33,204 nt of DNA from Myxococcales bacterium (GCA_026988815.1 JALSKP010000808.1:1-33204); one strand, 5' to 3'. Shown: positions 16,512 through 24,461, counted from the stretch's first letter. Numbers and translations are program-made. Notes: a model not told the origin generated them from the letters alone.

Positions 16512-16532
16512 TCCATGCTCCGCGTGGGAATG
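16512..16532 (+). repeat. REP-like palindromic unit, second copy
   Basis: The 19-base core CATGCTCCGCGTGGGAATG (16514-16532) is identical to the unit at 7489-7507, and the identity runs two bases further left. No inverted partner with the same core is seen next to it. It sits in a gap between an operon end and the mini membrane protein genes, as REP sequences usually do. Confidence 0.6.
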
Positions 16533-16748
16533 TGTGTTAGTGAAATTTCTTCCCTGGAGTCAGAAGAAATCTCTCCCTGGCATGAATGGACGCGTGCTTG
16601 GCGCTTATGAGCGTGTTGACGAAGAAGAAAAACAACACTCAATTCTCTGCGAAGAATAATTTCACGGAGTTTTACTTTCCAAAATTTTAACGAACGATCA
16701 ATGAAAAGTTGATCAGTTTACTAAATCAGAAAAATCTTTAGCGTGCGT

Positions 16749-16985
16749 TCAGTTTATCTCGATTTCGGAAGTCTCGTTCCTTTTCCGCTCTTTTAGGAAA
16801 GTGACAAGAACATAAATAAGAACCGCAGGTGGGAGCAGGCCGTGGAAGGCGAGGTCAAACCAATCGATCGCCGCCATCGCGTGATCGGTCTGGATCCAAT
16901 TTATTTTTTGCAAAAGATGGCTCTCGCCCATCGGCCAACGCGCGACCAATAACCAGAGCGAAGCAAAAATCATGTAAAATTTCAT
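16749..16985 (-). CDS. Mini membrane protein, PMGESHL...IDWFDL family (distal tandem copy)
   Basis: The protein has 78 residues: a hydrophobic first helix, a loop PMGESHLLQKINW, then AAIDWFDLAFHGLLPPAVLIYVLVTFL as a second helix (only in parts conserved) and a charged tail. It is a paralogue of the gene just upstream; both have P-M-G-E-S-H-L, a Lys, a Trp about three residues later, I-D-W-F-D-L, a His and a Pro. I recall a small gamma-proteobacterial family with PHLVEKLRML and P-x-D-x-FDLLLH, usually labelled 'RND transporter'; the likeness is strong but the label has no support from the protein size. It starts six bases after its paralogue's stop. Function unknown. Confidence 0.8.
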   Translation of the reverse strand: MKFYMIFASLWLLVARWPMGESHLLQKINWIQTDHAMAAIDWFDLAFHGLLPPAVLIYVLVTFLKERKRNETSEIEIN

Positions 16986-16991
16986 AAGGAC

Positions 16992-17186
16992 CTAACGCGA
17001 TAAAAAAGTGTAGAGAACGAGCATGAGCGGAATAGCGCTATGGAGAAAAAGATCAAACCAGTCGATGGGTTTGAAGGGCTTTTTTTCTTTGAGCCAACGG
17101 AGTTTTTCGACCAGATGCGATTCGCCCATTGGAAAGGGGGCAATCACAAGCCAACCGGCGAGTATAAGCGGAGCGTATGAAATCAT
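16992..17186 (-). CDS. Mini membrane protein, PMGESHL...IDWFDL family (proximal tandem copy)
   Basis: The protein has 64 residues with two hydrophobic helices joined by a loop PFPMGESHLVEKLRWLKEKK and IDWFDLFLHSAIP. EKLRWL is closer to the gamma-proteobacterial EKLRML pattern than the other copy, so this may be the ancestral form. The conserved loop with Glu, His, Lys, Asp and His is more than a membrane anchor needs and suggests binding of a partner, metal or lipid; that is inference. Transcribed first of the pair, on the minus strand. Confidence 0.78.
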   Translation of the reverse strand: MISYAPLILAGWLVIAPFPMGESHLVEKLRWLKEKKPFKPIDWFDLFLHSAIPLMLVLYTFLSR

Positions 17187-17288
17187 TTCTTAACACCAGA
17201 AATAGAAGGTTCTTAGCCTAGGATAATCACGACCTTAGAAAAACAAGGTTTTTTTGAAATTAAGGACCTAATTTAGGAGAGGGAGAGC

Positions 17289-17954
17289 CTAGTCAACGAT
17301 GAAGACTTTTATAATACGATCCAGATTTGGATATTCTTCCAGCGCGCACCGATTTCCACATTCTTCAAATTTCTTTCGAAATCCGCGGCTATTCTCGCCG
17401 TACTGGGTGTTTACTCTGTCGAGGACAGCGTCACCTTCAATGATTTTCCCCAAAGGCGTAAATTCGGCATCCAATCGACTATTGTCGGCTAGATTGATGA
17501 AAAATTGATTGGATCTTGTATTGGGGCCAGCCGAGGCAAAGCCTATTGTACCCTTTTGGTTGGATAAATTAGCAAGTGGATCGTCGTCGATTTTGAGGTC
17601 TTTCCACTTTTCGTTAACTGCAGTATCGCCATGAATGCCGAATTGAAACATGAACCCTTGGAGCGCGCGAAAGACGAGAATATCTTCAAAATAGTTTGCT
17701 TTCACCAAAGAATAAAAACGATCAATGCCTTTGGGGGCGTCTTCGCGTTGAAAAGACATCGTAAAATCGCCGAAACTCGTTATAAATTTTGCTTTAAAAG
17801 TGGCTGGCGCTCGGACAAGCGCTTGCTCAGGGTGTAGCCCTAGATTGGGGTAGGGAACAACGATCTTTTCTTCAAGATTCACCAATTTGGGTTGCGATCG
17901 TGGCTGAGCGCAAGAAACAAAAATAAGGGTGATGAAGACAAGAAGGGTTTTCAT
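17289..17954 (-). CDS. Lipoprotein cyclophilin-type peptidyl-prolyl isomerase
   Basis: The enzyme would turn Xaa-Pro bonds in the periplasm. The 221-residue protein has a signal MKTLLVFITLIFVSC (lipobox VSC). The cyclophilin domain runs from about residue 52 (AKFITSFGDFTMSF) with FRALQGFMFQFGIHG, which holds the Arg, Phe and Gln of the active site, then GTIGFASAGPNTRSNQFFINL and FTPLGKIIEGDAVLDRV. It is a tandem paralogue of the next gene upstream, and its ATG overlaps that gene's TGA (ATGA), which indicates coupling. Confidence 0.88.
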   Translation of the reverse strand: MKTLLVFITLIFVSCAQPRSQPKLVNLEEKIVVPYPNLGLHPEQALVRAPATFKAKFITSFGDFTMSFQREDAPKGIDRFYSLVKANYFEDILVFRALQGFMFQFGIHGDTAVNEKWKDLKIDDDPLANLSNQKGTIGFASAGPNTRSNQFFINLADNSRLDAEFTPLGKIIEGDAVLDRVNTQYGENSRGFRKKFEECGNRCALEEYPNLDRIIKVFIVD

Positions 17955-18731
17955 TTAAGGAGTTCGGCCGACTTAATGTAATCTAGGTTAGGATAGCGCT
18001 TGGAGATAAAAGCGTTTCCTTTAGCCTGGAAGTTTCCTTGAACACCGGGCGAATTTTCGCCGTACTCGGTGTTGATTTTTTTGAATGCATCCATGCCTTC
18101 GACGATTTTACCGAAAGGGGTAAAACCCTGAGAATCTAGACGGGCGTTGTTTCCCAGATTGATAAAAAGTTGGGTGGTGCGTGTGTTGGGTCCCGCAGTC
18201 GCGAAAGTAAGCATTCCAGGCGTATTGGACACGCCTTTCACTGCTGGATCGTCTTGAATTTTGGCTTCAGCCCATTGTTTAGATATCGCAGGGTTTCCAT
18301 GGATTCCGAATTGAATCATGAATCGAGGAACCGCACGGAAAAGCGCGATGTCGTCGAAATATCCAATTTTGACCATATTGTAAAAACGGTCGGCGCCATT
18401 GGGTGCCCATTCTCGGTTGACCTCAATCACGATATCGCCAGCGGTGGTGATGAGTTTTACTTTGTACTTTTCGGGGGCTTTATCTTTGGCTTTATTGGGG
18501 TCAAGCAATTCAGGTGTTGAATCTCCCCAGGTTGTTTTTGGCGTATGACGGATGCCTGTTTTTTGAACGACTTTTTCCTCCACTTTCTTCCGAGCTTTTT
18601 CACCTTCTTTTTCGAGGTCAACTTTCTTTTCCGTTTTTTCTATCTTCAGTAGTTTTGGTTTCTTTTTTCACCTCGTTTTTACAAGAGGAGAAGAGTCCTG
18701 CTAAGGCCATAAGTATAATTGCTTTTTTCAT
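17951..18731 (-). CDS. Lipoprotein cyclophilin, reading frame broken by a +1 shift near the start
   Basis: The cyclophilin part is intact in one frame from 18583 down to 17951: KVKLITTAGDIVIEV, FRAVPRFMIQFGIHG, TFATAGPNTRTTQLFINL, FTPFGKIVEG. No signal peptide is in that frame. One frame over, ATG 18731 starts MKKAIILMALAGLFSSCKN, a proper lipoprotein signal, but it stops at 18618-18620 after 37 codons. Reading the two together gives signal, Lys/Glu-rich linker and cyclophilin. Dropping one A from the six-A run (six T on the plus strand at 18663-18668) joins the frames exactly. So this is a sequencing error in a homopolymer, a true frameshift, or a slippage site. The linker continues in the second frame with K-I-E-K-T-E-K-K-V-D, in keeping with a once-whole gene. 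Confidence 0.75.
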
Positions 18732-18807
18732 TAAATGCTCCGTTTGCGTTAAGGGGATGATTATCAATCTTAACCTTCACCCATAAATAATAAATAAATC
18801 GTCGGGT

Positions 18808-19272
18808 CTACAGTAGCCCCTGGCGGTATAAATGTGCGTCCCAACTATGAATGGCTTCTTGTAAAACGCGACCTTCGGCCTCGTAAGAAATTTGCTTCAA
18901 AGCGGCCTTGATGGGAAACCATCTTACGTCATCCACTTCGTCGTCGTGGTCTTCGAGGTTTCCATCTTGATATTGAATGAGGAAAAATTTCACAATTTTA
19001 TGAACGCGATGCACTTGCCCAGAGTCTCGACGGGTATACCAATACTCAATGTCGCTAAGGCTAGAAATAATCTCGCCGTTGCAGCCCGTTTCTTCTCTGG
19101 TTTCGCGAAGGGCGGTGTCTTCTGAGGTCTCGTCCATTTCCATGGAGCCCTTTGGTAGACGCCAGCTGGGATTTCCTCCACGCGTTTCTACCTGAATAAG
19201 ACACACTTCCATACCCCCATCGGCGATTTGAAAAAGAACACTTCCCGCGGATTTTTCTACAAAATCAGTCAT
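18808..19272 (-). CDS. Nudix hydrolase
   Basis: Nudix enzymes split nucleoside diphosphates linked to another group. The 154-residue protein holds a complete Nudix box from Gly42 to Cys64: G-x5-E-x7-R-E-x-x-E-E-x-G (GSMEMDETSEDTALRETREE), which binds the metal. The WRLPKG segment before it is also typical. No signal peptide is present. The substrate is unknown; Ap4A-type or (d)NTP-type are both possible. It lies 35 bases after the aminotransferase gene on the same strand, measured between gene ends, and may be co-transcribed. Confidence 0.9.
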   Translation of the reverse strand: MTDFVEKSAGSVLFQIADGGMEVCLIQVETRGGNPSWRLPKGSMEMDETSEDTALRETREETGCNGEIISSLSDIEYWYTRRDSGQVHRVHKIVKFFLIQYQDGNLEDHDDEVDDVRWFPIKAALKQISYEAEGRVLQEAIHSWDAHLYRQGLL

Positions 19273-19307
19273 AGGCCAGGGATACTAGGAGCAGATGAGC
19301 GAAGCGT

Positions 19308-20633
19308 CTACCAAAAATTTATGATTGACTGATTAAGGCACTGATAAAAAGAGAGAATTTGCTGTTCAGAAATCACAAAAGGAGGCGTAACTGCAAGTAC
19401 TTCAGCGTTTTTCCCCGAAGGTAGAACGAGGTATCCTTGCTCTCTAAGAAAATCGACAAGGGCAAGAACACGCGTGGAATCCGAAAAAACGAGGCCCTGA
19501 AGATAGCCTCGACCTCGGAGACTTAATTTCCCTTCGCTCTTTTTTACGATTTTCATCAAGAGACCTTCTAGGGTGACGCTTTTTTGGGCGACCGTGTTTG
19601 GCCAGTCTTCTTTTTCTAGAAGATTTAAGACCGCCAAACCGGCTGCGCAACTCACCGGATGTCCAAGAAAAGTCGCAGTATGAATCGCCTCGCCGTTTGA
19701 ATTTCCCCAGCCTGCCATCGTGTCCGGCGTGCCGATGAGGGCGCTTAAGGGAAATCCCCCGCCCAAAGATTTACCTAGGCACATAAGGTCGGGGAGGACG
19801 CCTTCGTGATCGCAGGCAAACCACTTTCCAGTTCTGCCGAGTCCTGTCCAGATTTCGTCGAAGATTAAAACGATGGCGTTTTTTTGGGTCCACACACGAA
19901 GGGCGGTTAAAAAACCGTCTGGAGCGACGTGTTCCCCACCTCGTCCTAAAATGGGTTCGATAATTAGCGCACCAACGTTTTTCGTCTTGGCAATTTTTTC
20001 TAGCTGATCCATGCAGACCGAAATCTCGCCTTCGTTTTTTGGGAAACGAACCCGGCTGACTTCTTTATTTAATTGAGATTGAAAAGGCTCTCGAAAACTT
20101 TTTCGATATCCCGACACGGCGAGTGGTCCGTAAAAAAGACCATGGTAGGAGTCTTCAAAAGAAATGATGTGAGGTTTAGCGCTTTTTAGAAGTGCGGTTT
20201 TTAACGCTGCCGCAACGGCATCGGATCCGTTTAGACCGAGTATGGAATACTGCAGATCGCCTGGGCAGATCTGGGCAAGTTTCTCGGAAAATTCGACTTT
20301 AATATTGGAGGGATAAACGTCGCCCATTGCATGAAGTAAGGTTTGAGATTGATCGTTTCCGGCCGAAAGAATAGCTGGGTTTGCATGACCTAAAGAGGCC
20401 ACGCCGAAGCCCGACGTTAAATCGACGTAAATATTTCCGTCGACATCTTCTACATTTGAGCCGAGCGCTTTGGCCCACACAATAGGGTCTTGATCTACTC
20501 CCGAGCGTTCACTGCGTCGTGCACGCCGTGCTGTTATTGCAGGGCATTCTGTGGTCGATAATCGGTCCACATAGGCGCGACTTTGTGGTCCAGGTATTTC
20601 TGTTTTTAACGTTGGGAGATCTTGGCCAAACAT
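19308..20633 (-). CDS. Class III PLP-dependent aminotransferase
   Basis: The enzyme would move an amino group between an omega- or alpha-amino donor and a keto acid. I chose ATG 20633, which overlaps the stop of the gene before it (TAATG), giving 441 residues. Signs of the family are VEDVDGNIYVDLTSGFGVASLGHANP, GLNGSDAVAAALK, FDEIWTGLGRTGKWF, and CLGKSLGGGFPLSA with the PLP-binding Lys. The exact substrate is unclear; it is of the acetylornithine/diaminobutyrate/omega-aminotransferase type. Coupling to an outer-membrane protein gene is unusual. Confidence 0.88.
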   Translation of the reverse strand: MFGQDLPTLKTEIPGPQSRAYVDRLSTTECPAITARRARRSERSGVDQDPIVWAKALGSNVEDVDGNIYVDLTSGFGVASLGHANPAILSAGNDQSQTLLHAMGDVYPSNIKVEFSEKLAQICPGDLQYSILGLNGSDAVAAALKTALLKSAKPHIISFEDSYHGLFYGPLAVSGYRKSFREPFQSQLNKEVSRVRFPKNEGEISVCMDQLEKIAKTKNVGALIIEPILGRGGEHVAPDGFLTALRVWTQKNAIVLIFDEIWTGLGRTGKWFACDHEGVLPDLMCLGKSLGGGFPLSALIGTPDTMAGWGNSNGEAIHTATFLGHPVSCAAGLAVLNLLEKEDWPNTVAQKSVTLEGLLMKIVKKSEGKLSLRGRGYLQGLVFSDSTRVLALVDFLREQGYLVLPSGKNAEVLAVTPPFVISEQQILSFYQCLNQSIINFW

Positions 20634-21769
20634 TAAAATCCAATCGTTGCGCTGATGGTCGGCGAAAGAACCCACTTATCTTCGATGCTCAAGTTATCGA
20701 AGGCGTCATTGGTGCGCACTTCGGTACGCCAAAGATAGGAGGAGGCTTTGAAGCCGATGTTTTTTCGAGACCAAGCGATGCCAGCTCCGAGGGTAATAAT
20801 CGAATCTTTGGGAATGCCTAGGCCAATGGATGGATCGGAGAAGTTGGCTTTCTTTTCCGAAAATGGATCTTTTCCGTTCACATATTCAGTGCCCAAAAAG
20901 GAGCCGGATGTGATTCCTGAAATGGCCTCAAAACGCAGACTAAAGGAATCGTAAATATAATAAATAAGCGATGCATGAAGCGATAACCAATGACCGCCCG
21001 CGGGGAAGCTGGTTTCTTTGTCGGTGTTGATGCAGGTTCCGTCTACGAAATCTTTGTGGGTCGTACAGGTGTCGTAATTGAGTTGATCGTTGATATTGAG
21101 AATGTTCAAAAAAAGAAAAGATCCGGTTGATAGGACAAATCTATCACTGAGATAAAAATCGGCGAGTAGGCCTCCTCCGATACCAAAATTGGTAACATCA
21201 AGGTCTTCTTCGCCAGCTTGATAGGACACAAAAGGTTGCGCACTAACGATATAGTTTTCGTCAGAGATTAAACGCATTTTTCCGCTCGCGTTGAGCATGA
21301 AATCATTAATGCCCGTCGGTACGAGAAAGGTTGTCGAGAGCTGAAGGTCGTCCGTTGGCGAAAAAGAAAGACTGTTCAGAAAAAAATTGGTTGTCGTTAA
21401 TGAAAAGGAAAATTGTTTCGGCGTGAATGCGGTGGGTATTAAAATACTGTGATCACTCATCGGATCGATTTTTCCACGTTTATCCACAGGTGCGGAAACG
21501 CTTTCAGCGCGAAAGTAATCGTTTGAGATTAACTTGTTTTCCCCAAAACCGGGATCTGCCACAATGGTGATAGGAGGTTCGGCTTTTTCGTTTTTCTCGA
21601 TTGGCGGAGGTTGGGAGTCATCCGCGCTTTGGGTTACAGGTGCGTCGCTGGGTGCGCTTAGCTCCTCTTGGGCGTAAAGACTTGTCGCTATAAAGGACAA
21701 GGAAACCATCCCACTTGAAAGTAGTAAGAGGCGTGAATATCTTCGATTTGTTTTTATCAACATTGGCAT
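20633..21769 (-). CDS. Outer-membrane beta-barrel-like protein
   Basis: The protein has 378 residues. The start has a charged region, a hydrophobic stretch (LLLLSSGMVSLSFIATSLYA) and AQEE, which fits a signal peptidase I site after Ala-Gln or just before. An acidic Pro/Ser linker follows. The rest alternates hydrophobic residues in beta strands with short turns, with a C-terminal aromatic residue (SATIGF), the usual end of outer-membrane barrels read by the Bam machine. No substrate or family is recognised. The stop overlaps the aminotransferase start. Confidence 0.75.
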   Translation of the reverse strand: MPMLIKTNRRYSRLLLLSSGMVSLSFIATSLYAQEELSAPSDAPVTQSADDSQPPPIEKNEKAEPPITIVADPGFGENKLISNDYFRAESVSAPVDKRGKIDPMSDHSILIPTAFTPKQFSFSLTTTNFFLNSLSFSPTDDLQLSTTFLVPTGINDFMLNASGKMRLISDENYIVSAQPFVSYQAGEEDLDVTNFGIGGGLLADFYLSDRFVLSTGSFLFLNILNINDQLNYDTCTTHKDFVDGTCINTDKETSFPAGGHWLSLHASLIYYIYDSFSLRFEAISGITSGSFLGTEYVNGKDPFSEKKANFSDPSIGLGIPKDSIITLGAGIAWSRKNIGFKASSYLWRTEVRTNDAFDNLSIEDKWVLSPTISATIGF

Positions 21770-21843
21770 TATCTCAATTGACTTCTTTTCCGGCCTAATC
21801 TCGCGTATAGTCGCCTTCCTTTCAAGAGTCTTTAAGGTGATTT

Positions 21844-22104
21844 ATGTATCGAATTCTAATCGTTGACCAAGGTAGTGAGCTCCCGGTTTCTCCCTCACGT
21901 TCAAATCACGAATATCGCGTACCCGTCAAAGGGGAACATATCATGGTGAGGTGGAAGGGGGCGACCAAAGTGTGCGAAGTTGAGGACGTGTGGACCCATG
22001 TTAATCTTGATAGTGATCCGCCTTACCAAGGGGCTGTACAGGTGGTGATTAGATGGATGAAAGGACTTGATCCCGCGCTCTATGTTCGGCGTTTTAAAAG
22101 TTAA
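21844..22104 (+). CDS. Small hypothetical protein
   Basis: The protein has 86 residues and I do not recognise it. It has no signal peptide or membrane segment. The sequence is beta-rich, with KGEHIMVRWKG and GAVQVVIRWMKG, and ends in a basic VRRFKS. The AAGGTGAT stretch before ATG 21844 is a good ribosome site. It is divergent from the outer-membrane protein gene across 74 bases that must hold promoters for both, and lies 56 bases before the metal-uptake group. Confidence 0.6.
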   Translation: MYRILIVDQGSELPVSPSRSNHEYRVPVKGEHIMVRWKGATKVCEVEDVWTHVNLDSDPPYQGAVQVVIRWMKGLDPALYVRRFKS

Positions 22105-22112
22105 ATAAAGCG

Positions 22113-22143
22113 TTGACTCTCAACTGCGCTCAAGAGTTAAAAT
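22113..22143 (+). promoter_or_regulatory. Candidate sigma-70-type promoter of the barrel/HMA/NHL genes
   Basis: TTGACT at 22113-22118 could be a -35 box and TAAAAT at 22138-22143 a -10 box; the spacer of 19 bases is longer than ideal. An imperfectly spaced inverted repeat ACTCT (22116-22120) and AGAGT (22133-22137) falls inside it and could bind a regulator. No Fur-like site is seen here. Confidence 0.3.
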
Positions 22144-22160
22144 AGGTGATCAAGAGGTTT

Positions 22161-22922
22161 ATGATGCGATTCATTTTTTTCATGCTGTTTCTTTTTCTTC
22201 CTACTGGCGTATTTGCCCAGGGCCCGCCGATCACGGTAGACACTCCTATTATGTTGGGATTGAGTGGAAGTGGAGTTCGTACCTTTGGAAAATTTGTTTC
22301 CAAGGAAAAGTCGAAAGTGTATATTCAGCCCATCGTTTTGCCTTATAATATTCTTCCAAAGGTCCAAGTTGGGGTTCAATTGCCATTGAAGGCTGTATTT
22401 CCCGACGATAACGAGGCCGTCTTTGGTCTGTCCAACGTGTTACTTTTTGGAAAATTTGAGCTGTTTAAGATTGACGGAAAAGCGGAGACTTTTCGCGTGC
22501 TAGGGGTTCTTAAACAATCTTTTCCGACGGCGACTCATGTGGCGCTTGGGGAGGATATCTTTCGGACTTATACGGGATTGGTCATTGGACGGGTTACTTC
22601 CAGATTAGGTCTATATTCAAATGTAGGATACACATTTACTAATAAAAATGGTGTTGGCTCTATACGGTACGATCTCTCGCTTGGTGTTCCCCTTCTCAGT
22701 CAACAATATCCTCCTCATCAACTGAACCTCTTTTTGGAGTCCAGCGGTGATTACAATATTGAACCGGGCAGGCATTCAATTTCGCTCTCGCCGGGGATTC
22801 AATATATTCCTGGACGTCGAATACTATTCGAAAGCAGTGTCCAGATTCCAATCCTCCAAAAAAGGGCTCTCAACCCGACGCGTTTTTCCATTCTCTTTGG
22901 AACGCGATTTCTATTCAACTGA
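22161..22922 (+). CDS. Outer-membrane barrel / transporter-like protein
   Basis: I take ATG 22161 or 22164, with GAGG a few bases before; a GTG at 22146 is also in frame. The protein has about 253 residues, a signal peptide (MMRFIFFMLFLFLPTGVFA, cleaved near FAQG) and a body of alternating polar and hydrophobic residues typical of a beta barrel, ending in FLFN with a terminal aromatic pattern one residue in. It recalls the 'MetA-pathway/transporter' outer-membrane proteins (PF13557 type), but I could not confirm it. It heads a run of same-strand genes: HMA lipoprotein (7-base gap), NHL lipoprotein (overlapping) and feoAB. Confidence 0.7.
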   Translation: MMRFIFFMLFLFLPTGVFAQGPPITVDTPIMLGLSGSGVRTFGKFVSKEKSKVYIQPIVLPYNILPKVQVGVQLPLKAVFPDDNEAVFGLSNVLLFGKFELFKIDGKAETFRVLGVLKQSFPTATHVALGEDIFRTYTGLVIGRVTSRLGLYSNVGYTFTNKNGVGSIRYDLSLGVPLLSQQYPPHQLNLFLESSGDYNIEPGRHSISLSPGIQYIPGRRILFESSVQIPILQKRALNPTRFSILFGTRFLFN

Positions 22923-22929
22923 GGTTTTT

Positions 22930-23277
22930 ATGCGTAATTCGCGATTTCTGTTTCTAATCCTATCGTTTCCCTTTTTCCTTTTTTCTTGTGCTACACCCCC
23001 TGAAGGCCAAGTTATTGAAAAAACAGAGTTGGGTAAGGTGATTTATGCTCAGATTTACGTTGAAGGATTGTCCTGTCCTTTTTGCGCCTACGGTTTGGAA
23101 AAAAAGCTCAAAGAAATTGAGGGACTCCTGTCCGTAAAAATAAACATTGATGAAGGACGAGTAAATCTTATTTTCGAAGGCGATAGGAGGCCCGCCAAAG
23201 GGAAAATTGAAGCGGCTGTTAACGAAGCGGGATTTAGCGCGCGTGCGTTAAGCTATTCGAATACTCCGTTTTTGTAA
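22930..23277 (+). CDS. Lipoprotein with heavy-metal-associated (HMA) domain
   Basis: I start at ATG 22930, with GAGG before it; a longer frame begins inside the preceding gene and has no likeness. The 115-residue protein has a lipoprotein signal (hydrophobic stretch then FLFSCAT; Cys19 or so) and one HMA domain with the metal-binding Cys-x2-Cys in VEGLSCPFCAYGLEKKL, then LSVKINIDEGRVNLIF. HMA domains pick up Cu, Zn, Hg or similar ions. Here it would face the periplasm or outside, as a metal catcher. The stop overlaps the next start (TAATG). Confidence 0.85.
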   Translation: MRNSRFLFLILSFPFFLFSCATPPEGQVIEKTELGKVIYAQIYVEGLSCPFCAYGLEKKLKEIEGLLSVKINIDEGRVNLIFEGDRRPAKGKIEAAVNEAGFSARALSYSNTPFL

Positions 23278-24098
23278 TGAGAGGTTTTTGCTTTCTCGTC
23301 CTTTTGAGCGCGTGTGCGGCTCAACAACGCCCCGAAGAAACCGGGGAATGGCGCTTCATTGACGAGATTAAACTCGATTTTTCACCGATGGGAATCGCGA
23401 CAGGAAAATCGGGTTTTTGGGTTAGCGATGTCGGAGGGAAACGTGTTGTTCAGATCGACCTATCAGGCAATATAGTAAATATCGTTACTGATTTGGACCG
23501 TCCGATGCATCTTTCTAAGAAGGGAGAAAAAATATTGATTCCTCAGTACGTCAACGATAAAGCCTTCGCGGTTTTGGAAAATGGCAAGCTTAATAGGGTC
23601 GATATTTCAGAATTGCAGATCGACGGGCTGGCATCGCTTTTCACGGATGGAAAATACACAGCATTTGTAGATTTTTATCACCACCGCATCGTTTTACAAT
23701 CCATCGGAAAAACGTTTTCTATTGGTAAAAAGGGCCACGAAGAAGGGCAGCTTTTTTATCCCACTGATGTCGAAATCAATAATGGGCTCGTTTACGTTGC
23801 AGACGCTTATAATAATCGTGTCCAAGTATTTGACCTGAACGGAGGTTATGTTTCGACTATTGGAGAATCGAAAAATATAAAGGTTGCCAGTGGTATTACG
23901 GTGAATAAGGACCGTTTAGCTCTCACGGATTTTGAGGGAAATCGTATACATGTTTATGACAAAGCGGGTTCGTGGATCCAAACGATTTCCGATGGTATTT
24001 CTAAGCCAAGTGATGTCTTATTTTTCCGCGACGAACTTTTCATTCTGAACTTTGGTTCGAAGACGATATTACGCTTTCGGCGCTATACGGGGAACTGA
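23277..24098 (+). CDS. Lipoprotein with NHL-repeat beta propeller
   Basis: The protein has 273 residues with a short lipoprotein signal (MRGFCFLVLLSACAA; lipobox LSAC). Residues about 25-273 contain repeated NHL-like units, best seen in GQLFYPTDVEINNGLVYVAD, AYNNRVQVFDLNG and LALTDFEGNRIHVYD. Such propellers serve as docking or binding surfaces. It is coupled to the HMA lipoprotein by TAATG and precedes feoA by about 105 bases. A role in metal handling is inferred only from neighbours. Confidence 0.82.
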   Translation: MRGFCFLVLLSACAAQQRPEETGEWRFIDEIKLDFSPMGIATGKSGFWVSDVGGKRVVQIDLSGNIVNIVTDLDRPMHLSKKGEKILIPQYVNDKAFAVLENGKLNRVDISELQIDGLASLFTDGKYTAFVDFYHHRIVLQSIGKTFSIGKKGHEEGQLFYPTDVEINNGLVYVADAYNNRVQVFDLNGGYVSTIGESKNIKVASGITVNKDRLALTDFEGNRIHVYDKAGSWIQTISDGISKPSDVLFFRDELFILNFGSKTILRFRRYTGN

Positions 24099-24158
24099 AT
24101 CCGGGCAGGCAATACGCCTCAAAATGAGTCGACACAGAAAAATTTTCAACTTAATATT

Positions 24159-24177
24159 GATAATGACTTTCAATATC
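24159..24177 (+). promoter_or_regulatory. Fur box upstream of feoA
   Basis: GATAATGACTTTCAATATC matches the 19-base Fur consensus GATAATGATAATCATTATC at 15 of 19 positions by my count. It lies inside a longer dyad, ATATTGA (24154-24160) and TCAATAT (24170-24176). It ends 25 bases before the feoA start, where it would block the promoter when iron is plentiful. Confidence 0.75.
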
Positions 24178-24202
24178 GACATTTTGGGAGTAGAATATTG
24201 TT

Positions 24203-24451
24203 ATGAATATAGAAACAACCACAACCCTTTCGCTCAGTCACCTCCACATTGGACAGTCGGCAACGATTGATAGCATTGATTTGCGACTCGACGCGAAGGT
24301 GAGGGAACGACTCCTGGTGTTGGGGTTTGTCCCAGGTTCTCTCATTAGCGCTGTTCGTCGCGCGCCTTTTGGTGACCCCACCGAATTTGAAGTTCGCGGG
24401 TCTCGCATTAGTTTACGCAAAAGCGAAACACAGTTTATTCTTATTAGTTAG
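24203..24451 (+). CDS. feoA: Ferrous iron transport protein A (FeoA)
   Basis: FeoA is a small cytoplasmic SH3-like protein needed by the FeoB Fe(II) channel. The 82 residues show the family pattern: LHIGQSATIDSID, ERLLVLGFVPGSLISAVRRAPFGDP, then RGSRISLRKSE. ATG 24203 follows GGGAG at 24186-24190 by about 12 bases, a little far. The gene is directly downstream of the Fur box and 10 bases before feoB. Confidence 0.9.
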   Translation: MNIETTTTLSLSHLHIGQSATIDSIDLRLDAKVRERLLVLGFVPGSLISAVRRAPFGDPTEFEVRGSRISLRKSETQFILIS

Positions 24452-24461
24452 TTATTCAGTC

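Larger units (their letters stand above)
16426..16748. other. Intergenic region with terminator, REP-like unit and hairpins
   Basis: No gene is seen in this 323-base gap. It holds the terminator of the PPK2 operon (16474-16510), then one REP-like unit (16512-16532), then a perfect 8-base inverted repeat ATTTCTTC/GAAGAAAT at 16545-16552 and 16563-16570 with a 10-base loop. Near its right end GATCAA-N7-TTGATC (16696-16714) lies downstream of the minus-strand mini membrane protein genes and may end their transcript. The open frames in this gap include the repeat and are not convincing. Confidence 0.6.

Noticed and set aside
17232-17255. Hairpin ACCTT/AAGGT followed by seven T on the plus strand
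   Set aside because: It looks like an intrinsic terminator, but both flanking genes are on the minus strand and the nearest plus-strand gene ends about 800 bases earlier behind its own terminator.
18756-18769. Fur-like half site (GATGATTATCAATC) upstream of the frameshifted cyclophilin gene
   Set aside because: Only one half matches well; the other arm is G/C-rich. There is no metal-related gene on that transcript.
21480-21488. Perfect DnaA box TTATCCACA
   Set aside because: It is single, lies inside the outer-membrane protein gene and has no partner boxes or AT-rich unwinding region near it.
24327-24461. N-terminal extension of the feoB frame inside feoA
   Set aside because: FeoB starts with its G1 motif a few residues in; ATG 24462 fits, while the extension only overlaps feoA in another frame.
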